A DNA stretch of 64,000 nt from Microbulbifer sp. HZ11 (GCF_000708675.1 NZ_JELR01000002.1:1504228-1568227); one strand, 5' to 3'. Positions 8,735 to 18,439 are shown, counted from the first letter of the stretch. Made by a program: numbers and translations. The notes: generated from the sequence alone by a model not told the origin.

Positions 8735-10054
8735 TTAACTCGCCTCAGAACTGACCTGGGTCAGCTTCTGGGTGGGGAAGTTCAGAGTAAAAGTACTGCC
8801 GCGGCCGGGTACACTGGTGACACTCATATTTGCGCTGTGGCGCAGCAACACGTGCTTCACGATTGCCAGACCCAGACCGGTGCCGCCACTCTCGCGGGAG
8901 CGACCGGCGTCCACCCGGTAGAAGCGTTCCGTCAGGCGCGGAATATGCATCGGGTCTATACCGATACCGGAGTCCTTCACCGAAAAATGCCCGCCGCTGG
9001 CATCAGTGCGCCAGCGCAGCTCAATCGGCCCGCCATCCGGGCTGTACTTCACCGCGTTAAACGCCAGGTTGGCGAAAGCACTGTGCAGCTCGCCGGCGTC
9101 GCCGGTAATCGTGCAATCCTCATCGCAGGCTACGGAAATCACGTGGCGCTCGCCACTCAGTGAGCGGGCCTCGCCAGCCACCCGCTCCATCAGCTCGCGC
9201 ACCGAAACCTGGTCGCGCCCACTGTCGCGTTCGGATGTCTCCAGCCGCGCCAGCAGCAGCAGATCGTTGACCAGACTGGTCATACGCACCGTCTGCTCAC
9301 TCATCTGCCCCAGGGGTCTGTCCCAATTGCGCGGCGCCTGGCCACTCATCTGCAGCGTCTCCAGGTAACCGGCGATCACCGTCAGCGGCGTGCGCAGCTC
9401 ATGGGAAACATTCGCCACGAAATCCCGCCGCATCTGCTCCAGGTTATGCAGCCGGGTAATATCCCGCACAATCACCAGCGCCTCATCCTGGCCGAAGCGC
9501 GTCACCTCCACTTGTAGAATCCGTGAATCATCCCCCGGTGCCGGCAGCGTGATCGGCTGCTGATTCGCCCGCTTGCCGCCACCCATACGCTCGTACATAT
9601 GCTCGACAAAACGCGGGTCGCGCACAAAATTGACCAGTGGCTGGCCTGCATCGTCCGTCTGTAAACGCAACATTTGCCCGGCGGCCGGATTCCACCACGC
9701 CAGATTGCCATCGTCCTCCAGCGCTACAATACCCTCGCGCAATGCACTGGTGCTGTCCTGAACCCGCCGCAGCATCGCGTGCAGCTTCTGCTTCTCTTTG
9801 CGGTGACGGCGCTGCATGCGGTAGAAATCGTCGGTGATATCCCCCCACACGCCAAAATTCGTCGGCGCCGGGCCGCGGCGGCCGTTGGCGAGCCAGCGAT
9901 CAAATTGATTTTGTTGCCACAGCAACCAGAAAACATAGGCGGCAAGACCAGCGCACAGCGCCAGCCACCAGTGGCCGCTGGCAAAACCGAGAATGGTGGT
10001 GCCAAGGGCGATAATGATAAAGCGGGAAAACTCGCCAATACTGCGATCGAGCAT
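8735..10054 (-). CDS. phoR: Phosphate regulon sensor histidine kinase PhoR
   Basis: PhoR is the inner-membrane kinase/phosphatase that sets the phosphorylation state of PhoB in response to Pst/PhoU status. The 439-residue protein has N-terminal hydrophobic segments (about 11-46), a PAS-like region (about 100-200) and a HisKA domain with phosphorylated His218 in NVSHELRTPL. The ATPase domain has its N box (FANLAFNAVKYSP), DSGIGIDP and GGTGLGLAI. It lacks a large periplasmic domain, as usual for PhoR. It lies downstream of phoB but is separated from it by 298 bases that hold a copy of the dispersed inverted-repeat element. Confidence 0.96.
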   Translation of the reverse strand: MLDRSIGEFSRFIIIALGTTILGFASGHWWLALCAGLAAYVFWLLWQQNQFDRWLANGRRGPAPTNFGVWGDITDDFYRMQRRHRKEKQKLHAMLRRVQDSTSALREGIVALEDDGNLAWWNPAAGQMLRLQTDDAGQPLVNFVRDPRFVEHMYERMGGGKRANQQPITLPAPGDDSRILQVEVTRFGQDEALVIVRDITRLHNLEQMRRDFVANVSHELRTPLTVIAGYLETLQMSGQAPRNWDRPLGQMSEQTVRMTSLVNDLLLLARLETSERDSGRDQVSVRELMERVAGEARSLSGERHVISVACDEDCTITGDAGELHSAFANLAFNAVKYSPDGGPIELRWRTDASGGHFSVKDSGIGIDPMHIPRLTERFYRVDAGRSRESGGTGLGLAIVKHVLLRHSANMSVTSVPGRGSTFTLNFPTQKLTQVSSEAS

Positions 10055-10124
10055 GATGGTTTGGCCATCTTGTTTCAGGTAGGTAAACCCGGTAACTGGA
10101 AAAACTACCGAGGTTCTAAGCGAA

Positions 10125-10310
10125 GGTCGAGTGCCGGGTAAGCGTTTTTGAAAGCGTCGGCGACAGGGATGTCGCCGACGCAGCGTACAGGGAAGTATTC
10201 ACAGCGGTTTAGCTGAGCACATCCCTGTGCTCAGCCCTACGGGCAGCTAAAGCTGCTGAAAATTGTTCCCGACAATTTTTTCAAAAACTTATACCCGGGG
10301 CTCGACCGCC
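10125..10310. repeat. Dispersed inverted-repeat element, copy A (phoB-phoR spacer)
   Basis: The outer arms are 10125-10153 and 10282-10310; 24 of 29 positions pair and both contain CCGGGTA. The interior carries three nested hairpins: GCGTCGGCGAC / GTCGCCGACGC, GCTGAGCA-CATCCCTG-TGCTCAGC, and a smaller one based on CAGC. It is the longest copy (about 186 bp). Confidence 0.85.
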
Positions 10311-10352
10311 ACAGGACCCGCTACGGAGCCCTCTACAATTCTTGGGTGTAGG

Positions 10353-11057
10353 TTACACCCTTTCCGCGGTCTGTACAGAAAAGCGGTAGCCGGTGCCGCG
10401 CACGGTCTGGATGTAGCGCTCGTGGCCATCGACGGTCAGGGCTTTGCGCAGGCGACGGATGTGAACATCCACGGTGCGCTCCTCAACATACACGTTGCCA
10501 CCCCAAACATGGTCCAGCAACTGGGTACGGGTGTAAGCGCGCTCCTGATGACTCAGGAAAAACGTCAGCAGGCGGAACTCGGTCGGGCCCATATCCACCG
10601 GATTGCCATTGATCGTCACCCGGTGGCTGATCGGATCCAGCACCAGGCCACCCGCCGTCAGCGGCTCCTCCGGCGTGCTCGGGCCCGCGCGGCGCAACAC
10701 CGCCTTCAGGCGCGCTACCAGCTCGCGGGGTGAAAACGGCTTGGTAATGTAATCGTCCGCACCGGTCTCCAGACCCTTGATCTTGTGGTCTTCCTCACCC
10801 TTAGCGGTAAGCATGATGATCGGCAGCGAAGAAGTCAGTTCATCCCGCTTCAGGCGGCGGGCCAGCTCAACACCGGAAACATCCGGCAGCATCCAGTCCA
10901 ACAGAATCAGATCCGGCTTTTCATCGATTACCAGCGCGTGGGCCGCCTGGGCATTTTCCGCCTCAAGACAACGGTAATCCGCCATTTCCAGAGCTACCCG
11001 TAACATATCCCGCACCGGGGCTTCGTCGTCGACTATGAGGATCGTCTTGCTGTGCAT
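10353..11057 (-). CDS. phoB: Phosphate regulon response regulator PhoB
   Basis: PhoB is the DNA-binding response regulator that activates the Pho regulon under phosphate limitation. The 234-residue protein has a receiver domain with the acidic pair at 10-12, phospho-acceptor Asp54 in ILLDWMLPD, and a KPFSPREL block. A winged-helix OmpR-type domain follows (about 135-228, with VRGTGYRF). The start ATG is preceded by a Pho box 75 bases upstream, so autoregulation is likely. phoR follows 298 bases downstream on the same strand. Confidence 0.97.
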   Translation of the reverse strand: MHSKTILIVDDEAPVRDMLRVALEMADYRCLEAENAQAAHALVIDEKPDLILLDWMLPDVSGVELARRLKRDELTSSLPIIMLTAKGEEDHKIKGLETGADDYITKPFSPRELVARLKAVLRRAGPSTPEEPLTAGGLVLDPISHRVTINGNPVDMGPTEFRLLTFFLSHQERAYTRTQLLDHVWGGNVYVEERTVDVHIRRLRKALTVDGHERYIQTVRGTGYRFSVQTAERV

Positions 11058-11131
11058 CTGCCTGCCATACCCTAACTGAAGTGATTGTCATTTAACTGAC
11101 TATTCTAGAGTGGCCATTTAACGTCACTTTA

Positions 11132-11149
11132 GTGACAAAAATATGACAG
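11132..11149 (-). promoter_or_regulatory. Pho box upstream of phoB
   Basis: On the minus strand the sequence reads CTGTCAT-ATTT-TTGTCAC: two 7-base CTGTCAT-like repeats with a 4-base AT spacer, the standard 18-bp Pho box. Ten bases downstream is TTAAAT, a plausible -10 element at the spacing expected when PhoB replaces the -35 contact. Confidence 0.85.
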
Positions 11150-11187
11150 CCGTACGGGAAGCCCGGTTTGCGGGTGGCCGCTTGCGC

Positions 11188-12087
11188 CTAATTCCACAGA
11201 TAATGAGAAAAAATACCCAGGAAAATTGCCATTCCGACCCAGTTGTTATTGAGAAATGCCTTGAAGCAGGGTTCCCGTTGCCGATCGCGAATCAGCCACT
11301 GCTGATAGCAAAATAGCCCGCCCGCCGCCGCAACCCCGCAGTAATACAGCGTACCGAGCTCCGCGCGCCCTCCCAGCATCAGTAAGGCCAGAATCACCAT
11401 GCCCTGCAGGCAGCCGGTCATCGCCCGGTCCATATCGCCGAACAGGATGGCTGTGGATTTCACCCCGATCTTCAGATCGTCGTCCCGGTCAACCATGGCA
11501 TAAAAGGTATCGTAGGCCACGGTCCACAGCAGGTTTGCGGTAAACAGCACCCAGGCTACCGCCGGCACCGCGTTGGTGACCGCGGCAAATGCCATAGGGA
11601 TTCCCATACTGAACGCCGCACCCAGTACCACCTGTGGCAAATGGGTGTAGCGTTTGGCGAAGGGATAGCAGAAGGCCAGCACCAGCGCCGGCAGTGACAG
11701 CAAAATGGTCAGTTTGTTGGTGGTGAGCACCAGCAGAAATGCCAGCAGCATCAGGCCGGCGAACAGCATCAGTGCGCCTTTTGGGGTAGCGGCGCCAGTG
11801 GCCAGGGGACGCTGGCTGGTGCGCTTTACGTGGCCGTCGATCTCGCGGTCGGCGAAGTCATTGATGGCACAGCCGGCGGCGCGGGTAAGAATTACACCCA
11901 GGGTAAACACCACAAACAGGTGCAGCCCCGGCCAGCCTTTGGCGGCAATCCACAGTGCGGCCCAGGTTGGCCACAGCAACAGCAGTGAGCCGATGGGCCT
12001 GTCCAGTCGCGCCAGTTGCCAGTAGGGCTGTACGCTGGGCCAGTGCTGCGCGAAGCGCTGCTGGACTTGTTGGCGAATGGCTTGCAT
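11188..12087 (-). CDS. ubiA: 4-hydroxybenzoate polyprenyltransferase UbiA
   Basis: UbiA attaches the polyprenyl tail to 4-hydroxybenzoate, the second committed step of ubiquinone synthesis, in the inner membrane. The 299-residue protein has multiple hydrophobic helices, the first prenyl-diphosphate/Mg motif NDFADREID (about 96-104) and the second [13 protein letters not shown] (about 190-205). It is 36 bases downstream of ubiC on the same strand, so the two successive enzymes are probably co-transcribed. phoB lies next on the same strand but has its own Pho-box promoter. Confidence 0.97.
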   Translation of the reverse strand: MQAIRQQVQQRFAQHWPSVQPYWQLARLDRPIGSLLLLWPTWAALWIAAKGWPGLHLFVVFTLGVILTRAAGCAINDFADREIDGHVKRTSQRPLATGAATPKGALMLFAGLMLLAFLLVLTTNKLTILLSLPALVLAFCYPFAKRYTHLPQVVLGAAFSMGIPMAFAAVTNAVPAVAWVLFTANLLWTVAYDTFYAMVDRDDDLKIGVKSTAILFGDMDRAMTGCLQGMVILALLMLGGRAELGTLYYCGVAAAGGLFCYQQWLIRDRQREPCFKAFLNNNWVGMAIFLGIFSHYLWN

Positions 12088-12123
12088 GGCAGTTCCCGTA
12101 TTCTTTCCTGTTTCTTCAGGGCA

Positions 12124-12699
12124 CTAGGTCATTGGCGGTTTGTGGGGATTGAACCCGCTGAGGAAGGTCTCTGCAACCAGCAGAGGTTTGTCGTGCAGCC
12201 AGAAGGTGGAGCGGCGGCCCCAGGCATGGGCTTCGCTCTGGTCCAGCTCTGCCAGCTGGCACTGGGAGTTGCGTTTGAGCCGGTTGAGGACGATGGGGCC
12301 GCGGCGGATGTCCGGCTGGCTGAACAGGAGCTCGCCCAGGGGGCGGTTGTCGAGGCTGCGCAGGTAGCGGGATTTCCCGGCGAGGGTACGCTCGGGGAGG
12401 ACGCTGCGGGCGTAGACCCAGGGCTGGGTGTCGCTGCCGTAGAGCAGGACTTCGCGGATCAGGGCGCGGGTGCGCTCCTTGAGGTTGAGGGCGCGGCGCT
12501 CTTCGAGGTTGGGTGTGTGCCAGCCCTGGCGCAGTATTTGTACGCTAAACTCGCCGTGGCTCAGGTGCTTGAGGGCGGCGGTGAGAGATCCTTTGTGTTG
12601 CAGCCAGGGCAGGAGGTGGTCCGGCGGGGTGTGGCCGTGCAGGCTTTCGAGGGGTTGTGGGTGCCAGTCGCCGATGGCCTCAAAGGGGGAGTGGTACAA
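12124..12699 (-). CDS. ubiC: Chorismate lyase UbiC
   Basis: UbiC splits chorismate into 4-hydroxybenzoate and pyruvate, the first step of ubiquinone synthesis. The 191-residue product is somewhat longer than the 165-residue E. coli enzyme. Family features include VREVLLYG-like text (here REVLLYGSD), the W-V-Y-A-R-S-V motif and the downstream LGELLF block with its conserved glutamate. It is first in a ubiC-ubiA unit. A copy of the dispersed repeat lies upstream, between this gene and the divergently transcribed symporter gene. Confidence 0.92.
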   Translation of the reverse strand: MYHSPFEAIGDWHPQPLESLHGHTPPDHLLPWLQHKGSLTAALKHLSHGEFSVQILRQGWHTPNLEERRALNLKERTRALIREVLLYGSDTQPWVYARSVLPERTLAGKSRYLRSLDNRPLGELLFSQPDIRRGPIVLNRLKRNSQCQLAELDQSEAHAWGRRSTFWLHDKPLLVAETFLSGFNPHKPPMT

Positions 12700-12851
12700 C
12701 GCAGACTCCGCGCGGGGTTATGCTGGTTTGAATTAACCGCATTGTACCTGACGAGGGTTTCAGGGGAACTCGCTTTGCCCCTTGGGGGTGGGGTGGATAT
12801 AGTGGCGCACTGCCTTTACCCAGATAAGAGGCTCTGAACAAACCCGGTGGC

Positions 12852-12978
12852 GGTGGCGCTACCGGGCACAGTCTTGTGAGACACGACCTAGGCGGCCCCC
12901 CGTGAATCCATCCATGGGGGCTCTGCAAAAACATCCTGTTTTTGAAGGTCTCACAAGACTGTACCCGGTATCACCACC
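12852..12978. repeat. Dispersed inverted-repeat element, copy B (ubiC/symporter divergent spacer)
   Basis: The arms are 12852-12883 and 12947-12978; 28 of 32 positions pair, including ACAGTCTTGTGAGAC. The interior has the AATCCATCCATGGGGGCTC block followed by an AAAAACA/TGTTTTT mini-hairpin. This copy occupies much of the 357-base gap between ubiC and the symporter gene, which otherwise shows nothing recognisable. Confidence 0.88.
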
Positions 12979-13056
12979 TTCGCCCGAATATAATTAGCGC
13001 TGAAAACGATCAGAAAATCTGCCATTTGAAAGGTAGATGCAAAAACAGGACGGACC

Positions 13057-14367
13057 ATGGGGCTTACCAAAAAAATCGTACTGGCCATGATCACGGGGAT
13101 CTTGCTTGGCCTGCTGTTCAATGTACTCAACTCCAGCCAGGTGTTGGGTACGACGGTTACCGGATTTATCAACAACTACCTCACCAATGGTCTGTTCGAC
13201 ATCATCGGGCGGATTTTCATTGCGTCGCTGAAGTTGATGGTGGTGCCGTTGGTGCTGGTGTCGCTGATCTGCGGTGCCTGCGCGCTGTCGGAGGGCAGTC
13301 GGGTTGGGGTGTTGGCAGGGAAGACCTTGCTGCTCTACCTGTGCACGACGGCGGTGGCCATTTCCCTGGCGCTGTTGCTGGCGTTGGTGATCCAGCCCGG
13401 GGTGGGCATGGAATACCTGGCGGGCGATGCGCAGTATGAGGCGAAGGAGTCGCCGCCTCTTTCCGATGTGCTGGTGAATATTTTTCCCACCAACCCGGTG
13501 CTGGCGATGGCAGAAGGCAACATGCTGCAGATCATCGTGTTTGCCCTGCTGCTGGGTTACGCGATTTCCCGCAGCGGCAAGCCGGGACAGCGGGTGGCGG
13601 CGTTCTTTAATGATCTGAACGAGGTCATCCTGAGGATGGTGGGTGTGCTGATGGTGTTTGCGCCTTACGGGGTGTTTGCGCTGTTGGTGAACAAGATTGC
13701 GCTGCTGGGTCTAGATGCCATTCCGACACTGGCGAAGTATTTTGGCGTGGTGCTGCTGGCGCTGCTGATTCACGCTTTTGGGGTATACCCGCTTTTGTTG
13801 AAGTTGCTGTCTGGTTTGAATCCAGTCAAGTTACTGAAGAAAATGCGCCCGGCGATGGCATTTGCATTCAGTACCGCGTCTTCTGCGGCGACGATTCCGG
13901 TTACCCTGCAGACGGTGGAAAAGCGTCTGGGTGTGGATAACAAGATTGCGTCATTCACTGTTCCGCTGGGGGCGACCATCAATATGGATGGCACAGCGAT
14001 CATGCAGGGTGTGGCGACGGTGTTTATCTCTCAGCTGTACGGCATCGAGATTGGCCTGATGGGTTACTTGACGGTAATCCTGACTGCGACGCTCGCATCT
14101 GTGGGTACTGCCGGTGTGCCGGGTGTTGGCCTGATCATGCTGGCGATGGTACTGAGTCAGGTGGGCCTGCCGGTGGAAGGCATTGCCATTGTGATGGGCG
14201 TGGATCGCCTGCTGGATATGGTGCGCACGGCGGTGAACATTACCGGTGACTCGGTGGTGAGCACCATTGTGGCCAACAGCGAGGGTGCACTGGATGTAAA
14301 TACGTTCAATGACGACAATTACAACAGCGTCGTGACAAACGGGGAAGGAAGCTCTTCTTCGGCCTGA
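13057..14367 (+). CDS. Dicarboxylate/amino acid:cation symporter (SDF/DAACS family)
   Basis: An inner-membrane Na+ or H+ coupled symporter for C4-dicarboxylates or acidic amino acids. The 436-residue protein has the eight-helix plus two-hairpin pattern of the family. The first re-entrant loop contains TASSAATIPVT. The unwound TM7 motif reads NMDGTA, and the C-terminal substrate site reads DRLLDMVRTAVNITGD; its R-T-A-x-N-I-T-G-D string is typical. I cannot decide between glutamate, aspartate and C4-dicarboxylates from sequence alone. It stands alone with an AGGA ribosome site and a strong terminator. Confidence 0.92.
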   Translation: MGLTKKIVLAMITGILLGLLFNVLNSSQVLGTTVTGFINNYLTNGLFDIIGRIFIASLKLMVVPLVLVSLICGACALSEGSRVGVLAGKTLLLYLCTTAVAISLALLLALVIQPGVGMEYLAGDAQYEAKESPPLSDVLVNIFPTNPVLAMAEGNMLQIIVFALLLGYAISRSGKPGQRVAAFFNDLNEVILRMVGVLMVFAPYGVFALLVNKIALLGLDAIPTLAKYFGVVLLALLIHAFGVYPLLLKLLSGLNPVKLLKKMRPAMAFAFSTASSAATIPVTLQTVEKRLGVDNKIASFTVPLGATINMDGTAIMQGVATVFISQLYGIEIGLMGYLTVILTATLASVGTAGVPGVGLIMLAMVLSQVGLPVEGIAIVMGVDRLLDMVRTAVNITGDSVVSTIVANSEGALDVNTFNDDNYNSVVTNGEGSSSSA

Positions 14368-14395
14368 TTTCTTTAAGTCAGTCGAGATAAATAGA

Positions 14396-14425
14396 GGGCG
14401 AGCCGCTGGTGCGGCTCGCCCTTTT
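14396..14425 (+). terminator. Terminator of the symporter gene
   Basis: GGGCGAGCCGC, loop TGGT, GCGGCTCGCCC, then TTTT. It is an 11-bp perfect stem 29 bases after the stop codon. Confidence 0.88.
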
Positions 14426-14444
14426 CAGTTCGGTCGGAGGGGGT

Positions 14445-15125
14445 CTAGAGTGCGGCCATATCCCGCAATTCATCCGCCTCGAGATTGTCCTCCATCGCCT
14501 CCACCAGCTCTTCAACCATTTCGGTGAGGGCTTCCTTGATGGCCGCTTCGGTGGTGTCTTCGCCGGCGCGATTGTCGTGATAGGTGCGCACCCGGTACTT
14601 CTCGGTGATTTTCATGTCGTCGATACTGACGCGCTGTTCGCGCAGTGCGGTTCCACTGCGATTGCTCAGGATGTAGCGGAATTCACCCTTCAGGGTCACA
14701 TTGCCCTGCTCAAGATCGTGATCGCCTTTCGGTTTCATGGCACTCAGGTGTTTGATCACCTTGAGGTTGAGTTTGTTCTGCAGCTGGAGCAGGCCATTTT
14801 CCGCAACCAGCGGTACCTCTTCATCCTCCAGATATCCGTACAGAACACGCGCCAGCTCGCTGTGGATATGCTGGGTGTAATTGCGGATGGCTTCTTTTTT
14901 CAGGTCCGCAAGACCGCCGCCATTGCCAGCCAGTGCAAGCATCAGCTGCATATCGCCACTGGATACCGGCATGGGTACATCGAGTTGAATTTCAGTGGCT
15001 GCTATGGCCAGGCTGGGGGTGTGGTCATCGCCACCCCAGAAGCTGTCTTGGGCACTGGTACTGGTGGATAGCGCAAGGCTAACCATACCGGCGGCGAATA
15101 GCCGACGGAGTCCTTGGGTTCTCAT
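14445..15125 (-). CDS. Secreted protein of unknown function, paralogue 1
   Basis: The 226-residue protein starts with a Sec signal peptide ending near STSAQD (residues 24-26). The mature N-terminus reads SFWGGDD, then a TEI-x-x-DVPMP block, a long helical middle part and a very acidic C-terminal helix (AMEDNLEADELRD). I do not recognise the family. It is a clear paralogue of the next gene upstream on the same strand: both share FxGGxD, A-x-TE-(I/V)-x-x-(D/E)VP-x-P, VIKHLS/VVKRLS-type text and LEADxLR near the end. The pair probably arose by tandem duplication followed by strong divergence. Confidence 0.7.
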   Translation of the reverse strand: MRTQGLRRLFAAGMVSLALSTSTSAQDSFWGGDDHTPSLAIAATEIQLDVPMPVSSGDMQLMLALAGNGGGLADLKKEAIRNYTQHIHSELARVLYGYLEDEEVPLVAENGLLQLQNKLNLKVIKHLSAMKPKGDHDLEQGNVTLKGEFRYILSNRSGTALREQRVSIDDMKITEKYRVRTYHDNRAGEDTTEAAIKEALTEMVEELVEAMEDNLEADELRDMAAL

Positions 15126-15399
15126 GCATCGCTCCCTGTTTTGATTTTTATACCGGGATAATTTTTATCGGCGCTGTTTGATGGGGCGCTCTGTGGCGGA
15201 TGAATCCGCTCTATCATTTTTAGACGTCTGTCACAGGCTGCCACTTATCGGTGCAGAGAGCAAAAAATTTCGGTGACTTGTGCGTCAGTAGTAGTCAGTT
15301 GTGTGAGGTGGGTCGCGGCGGGCAACGGGGGAGTGAATTAGCAGTGAGCTGTATGGGCAGTGCTGGAGGCGCCACCGGTGCGGTGACGCGAGAAAGTCG

Positions 15400-16110
15400 T
15401 CAGCTGCGGTGCTGCAGTTCGCGCAGAGCGTCGGCTTCCAGGTCGTCTTCGATGCGGTCGATGACGCGCTTAACCAGCTGGTCTGCCATCTGACGCAATT
15501 CTTCGGTGGTGTTGTCTTCCCCGGCATCGCCGCGTAGTGAGGTTTTGATCTGGTACTTACCCTTCAGGCGCAGATCGGCAATGTCGACACGTCTCTCCAC
15601 CAGCAACCGCTCCCCGGGTGCCTGCAGGCGCAGGTGGTAGTCACCACTGGCGCTCAGGCTGCCCCTTTCGATTTCGTAATCGCCACTGTTTTTCAGGCCG
15701 CTTAATCGCTTCACCACGGAAATATCGATGAAGTTGTACAGAATGAGCGAGTTGTTGTCGCTGTACAGAGGGATGTCTTCATCGGCGAAGAATTCGCGCA
15801 GGGCGCCATCCAGGCGGGCGCGTAGGTAGTCGGCGAACTCCCGGTTCGCGGTTTCTTTGGCCGCGCTCAGGGTGCCACTGTTGGTCGCCTGCGCGAGCAT
15901 GCTTTCAAAATCATTGCCAACCAGTGGGGTGGGTACCTCTGCGGCTACTTCGGTGCGGGCGAGGGTGAGGTGGGGGATAGGTTCGTCGCTACCGCCGAAA
16001 AAACCCTGCGCGTGTGTCGATGTGTGCATCAATGCGGCACCCAGCAGGACTGCAATGGCGCTGAGGCTGCGGCGGAGATTTAAGTGGCGTGGGCGGAGAA
16101 AACTGGTCAC
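15400..16110 (-). CDS. Secreted protein of unknown function, paralogue 2
   Basis: 236 residues with an Arg-rich N-terminus, a hydrophobic core and a cleavage site near THAQG (about residue 35), so it is exported. The mature protein starts GFFGGSDE and continues [13 protein letters not shown], matching its downstream neighbour block by block, and ends with [12 protein letters not shown] 274-base spacer without recognisable content separates the two genes. No catalytic motif is evident. The two could form a complex or respond to different conditions, but the sequence does not say. Confidence 0.7.
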   Translation of the reverse strand: MTSFLRPRHLNLRRSLSAIAVLLGAALMHTSTHAQGFFGGSDEPIPHLTLARTEVAAEVPTPLVGNDFESMLAQATNSGTLSAAKETANREFADYLRARLDGALREFFADEDIPLYSDNNSLILYNFIDISVVKRLSGLKNSGDYEIERGSLSASGDYHLRLQAPGERLLVERRVDIADLRLKGKYQIKTSLRGDAGEDNTTEELRQMADQLVKRVIDRIEDDLEADALRELQHRS

Positions 16111-16339
16111 CGGGAGTTTCCTGATTGCTGTGGGGGCGGTCGGCCGCCTGTTAGCTGTTGTTGCAACCTATTAGTAGGCGCAGGCTGCCATTGCCGGGGC
16201 CGGAGCGCAAAAATATTAGTGACCCGATGTGACCAGATGGTCTCAGTCATATGGGGGCACCGCGTTTTGCGCGCGGCGGTTCTCAAAAACCGGGGGCAGG
16301 GGGAAGTGCGACCTGTGCGAGAGCCGGGGGCGGCCGGGT

Positions 16340-18439
16340 TCAGGCTTCGGCGAAGCGGGGCTTGTTGTGTAACCAGCGGCGTACCAGGGCCGCGCGGGAC
16401 TCTGCGGTTAGTTGTGGTGCCGCGGCGATTTTCTGTACCTGAGGTAGCAGGTGGGCATCGCGCTGCAGGTCGGCGATACGATGCTGGATCTCGCCGGTCT
16501 GACGAGTACCGAGAATCTCTCCGGGACCGCGTAGGCGCAGGTCTTCCTCGGCGATGGCAAAACCATCCGCGTGATTGCGCAGTGCTTCCAGACGGGCGCG
16601 GCCATTTGCAGACAGCGGGGTGGAGTACATCAGTACGCAGTGGCTGGCGATACTGCCCCGCCCAACCCGACCTCTTAACTGATGCAGTTGAGCGAGGCCC
16701 AGGCGCTCCGGGTTCTCGATAATCATCAAACTGGCATTGGGTACATCCACGCCTACCTCGATTACCGTGGTGGCCACCAGCAGATCCACCTCACCGGCCT
16801 TGAAGGCCTTCATCACCTGGTCTTTCTCTGCCGGCTTCATGCGTCCGTGTACCAGTGCCACGCGCACTCCGTTCAGAGTGTCTGCCAGTTCCTCGGCGGT
16901 GGATTCGGCGGCCTGGGCCTGCAGGGTTTCCGATTCCTCGATGAGGGTACATACCCAATACGCCTGGCGCCCTTCCTGCACTGCGCTGTGCACCCGCGCC
17001 ATCACGTCGTAGCGGCGCTCGTTGGAGATGGCCACGGTGTTGATGGGCTGGCGCCCAGGCGGCAGTTCATCGATCACCGAGCAGTCCAGGTCGGCGAATG
17101 CAGACATGGCGAGGGTGCGCGGGATCGGGGTGGCGGTCATGATCAGCTGGTGGGGTTGTGTGCGCTGTTGTTCACCGGGAGCACCTTCAACCGAACCTTT
17201 TTCGCGCAATTGCAGTCGCTGGGCCACGCCGAAGCGGTGCTGTTCATCGATGATCACCAGGGCCAGGCGGTGGAACGCCACACCTTCCTGAAACAGTGCG
17301 TGAGTACCTACTACCAACTGGGCTTCGCCACTTCTGATTGCGGCCAGCTGCGCGCGTCTTTCCGATACTTTCATACTGCCGGTAAGCCAGGCCACGGTAA
17401 TACCGAGAGGCTCCAGCCAGCCGCTGAAGTTGATGCGGTGCTGCTCGGCGAGAATTTCCGTCGGCGCCATCACCGCGCATTGGTGGCCGGCGCCGATGGC
17501 CTGCAGTGCGGCGCGCGCCGCGACCAGGGTTTTGCCCGCGCCCACATCGCCCTGTAACAGCCGCATCATCGGCGTACTTTTGGCCAGGTCTTCGGCGATC
17601 TCGCCGCCCACCCGCCGCTGCGCGTTGGTGGGCGCAAACGGTAGCCGCGCGAGAAAGTCTCGATCCAGTGCCGCATTCGCGGACAGCGGTGGTGCGTTTA
17701 CCTTCGACGCGCTGCGGCGCAGTTCCAGCAGGCTCAGGTGGTGGGCCAGCAGTTCTTCCAGGGCTAGGCGCTGTTGTGCCGGGTGCTGCCCTTCGGCCAG
17801 TTGCGACAGATCGGCGTCCGCCGGCGGCTGGTGCAGGTACATCAGCGCACCGGCCAGTGGCATCTGCAGTGCGCGCGGAAGCAGGTCTGCGGGCAGCAGT
17901 TCGGTGACATTGCCGTCGGCGAGCCAGCCAAGTCCCTGACCGATCAGGGCGCGCAGGCGCCCCTGCCCCAGACCTTCCGTCAGGGGATAAATGGGGGTGA
18001 GAGTTTGCGCGGTTGGCGAAATATTTTCCCCAAGAATTTCGGTTTCTGGGTGATAAAGTTCTATGCCCGCGCTGCCCCGGCGGGCTTCCCCGTAACAGCG
18101 GACCCGGGTGCCGGGGGACAGGCGATTTTTCTGCGCGGCGGTGAAATGGAAAAAGCGCAGGGTAATGCTACCGGTGGTGTCCTGCAGGCGCACCGCCAGG
18201 CTGCGGCGGCGACCGAAGGTGACGTCGGCGGCGCGTACCTCGCCTTCAACTACCGCATCCATTCCCGGGAGCAGGCCCGCCAGTGGAACCACGCGGGTGC
18301 GGTCCTGATAGCGGGCGGGTAGATGGAACATCAGGTCCTGTAGAGATCTGATATGCAGCCTGGCGAGGGTTTCCGCCAGTTTGGCGCCCACGCCCTTGAG
18401 GGCTGTCACGGGAATCTCGGCGAGTAGTTTCTGGGCCAT
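16340..18439 (-). CDS. recG: ATP-dependent DNA helicase RecG
   Basis: RecG remodels stalled forks and Holliday junctions. The 699-residue product has the N-terminal wedge/OB domain, Walker A (GDVGAGKT), a DEQHRFG box, the motif III region TATPIPRTLA, and the C-terminal helicase lobe with VATTVIEVGVDVPNA and QLRGRVGR. The ATG at 18439 aligns its start (MAQKLL...LKGVG) with that of known RecG. A GTG 17 codons upstream would overlap oxyR and is less likely. The gene is directly downstream of oxyR on the same strand with a 29-base gap. Confidence 0.97.
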   Translation of the reverse strand: MAQKLLAEIPVTALKGVGAKLAETLARLHIRSLQDLMFHLPARYQDRTRVVPLAGLLPGMDAVVEGEVRAADVTFGRRRSLAVRLQDTTGSITLRFFHFTAAQKNRLSPGTRVRCYGEARRGSAGIELYHPETEILGENISPTAQTLTPIYPLTEGLGQGRLRALIGQGLGWLADGNVTELLPADLLPRALQMPLAGALMYLHQPPADADLSQLAEGQHPAQQRLALEELLAHHLSLLELRRSASKVNAPPLSANAALDRDFLARLPFAPTNAQRRVGGEIAEDLAKSTPMMRLLQGDVGAGKTLVAARAALQAIGAGHQCAVMAPTEILAEQHRINFSGWLEPLGITVAWLTGSMKVSERRAQLAAIRSGEAQLVVGTHALFQEGVAFHRLALVIIDEQHRFGVAQRLQLREKGSVEGAPGEQQRTQPHQLIMTATPIPRTLAMSAFADLDCSVIDELPPGRQPINTVAISNERRYDVMARVHSAVQEGRQAYWVCTLIEESETLQAQAAESTAEELADTLNGVRVALVHGRMKPAEKDQVMKAFKAGEVDLLVATTVIEVGVDVPNASLMIIENPERLGLAQLHQLRGRVGRGSIASHCVLMYSTPLSANGRARLEALRNHADGFAIAEEDLRLRGPGEILGTRQTGEIQHRIADLQRDAHLLPQVQKIAAAPQLTAESRAALVRRWLHNKPRFAEA

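Noticed and set aside
12680-12934. 84-codon frame covering repeat copy B and neighbouring spacer
   Set aside because: It lies over the repeat, overlaps ubiC and has no similarity or ribosome site. It is treated as non-coding.
16682-17557. 291-codon open frame antisense to recG
   Set aside because: recG has full helicase motifs on the opposite strand. The frame has no ribosome site or known domain.
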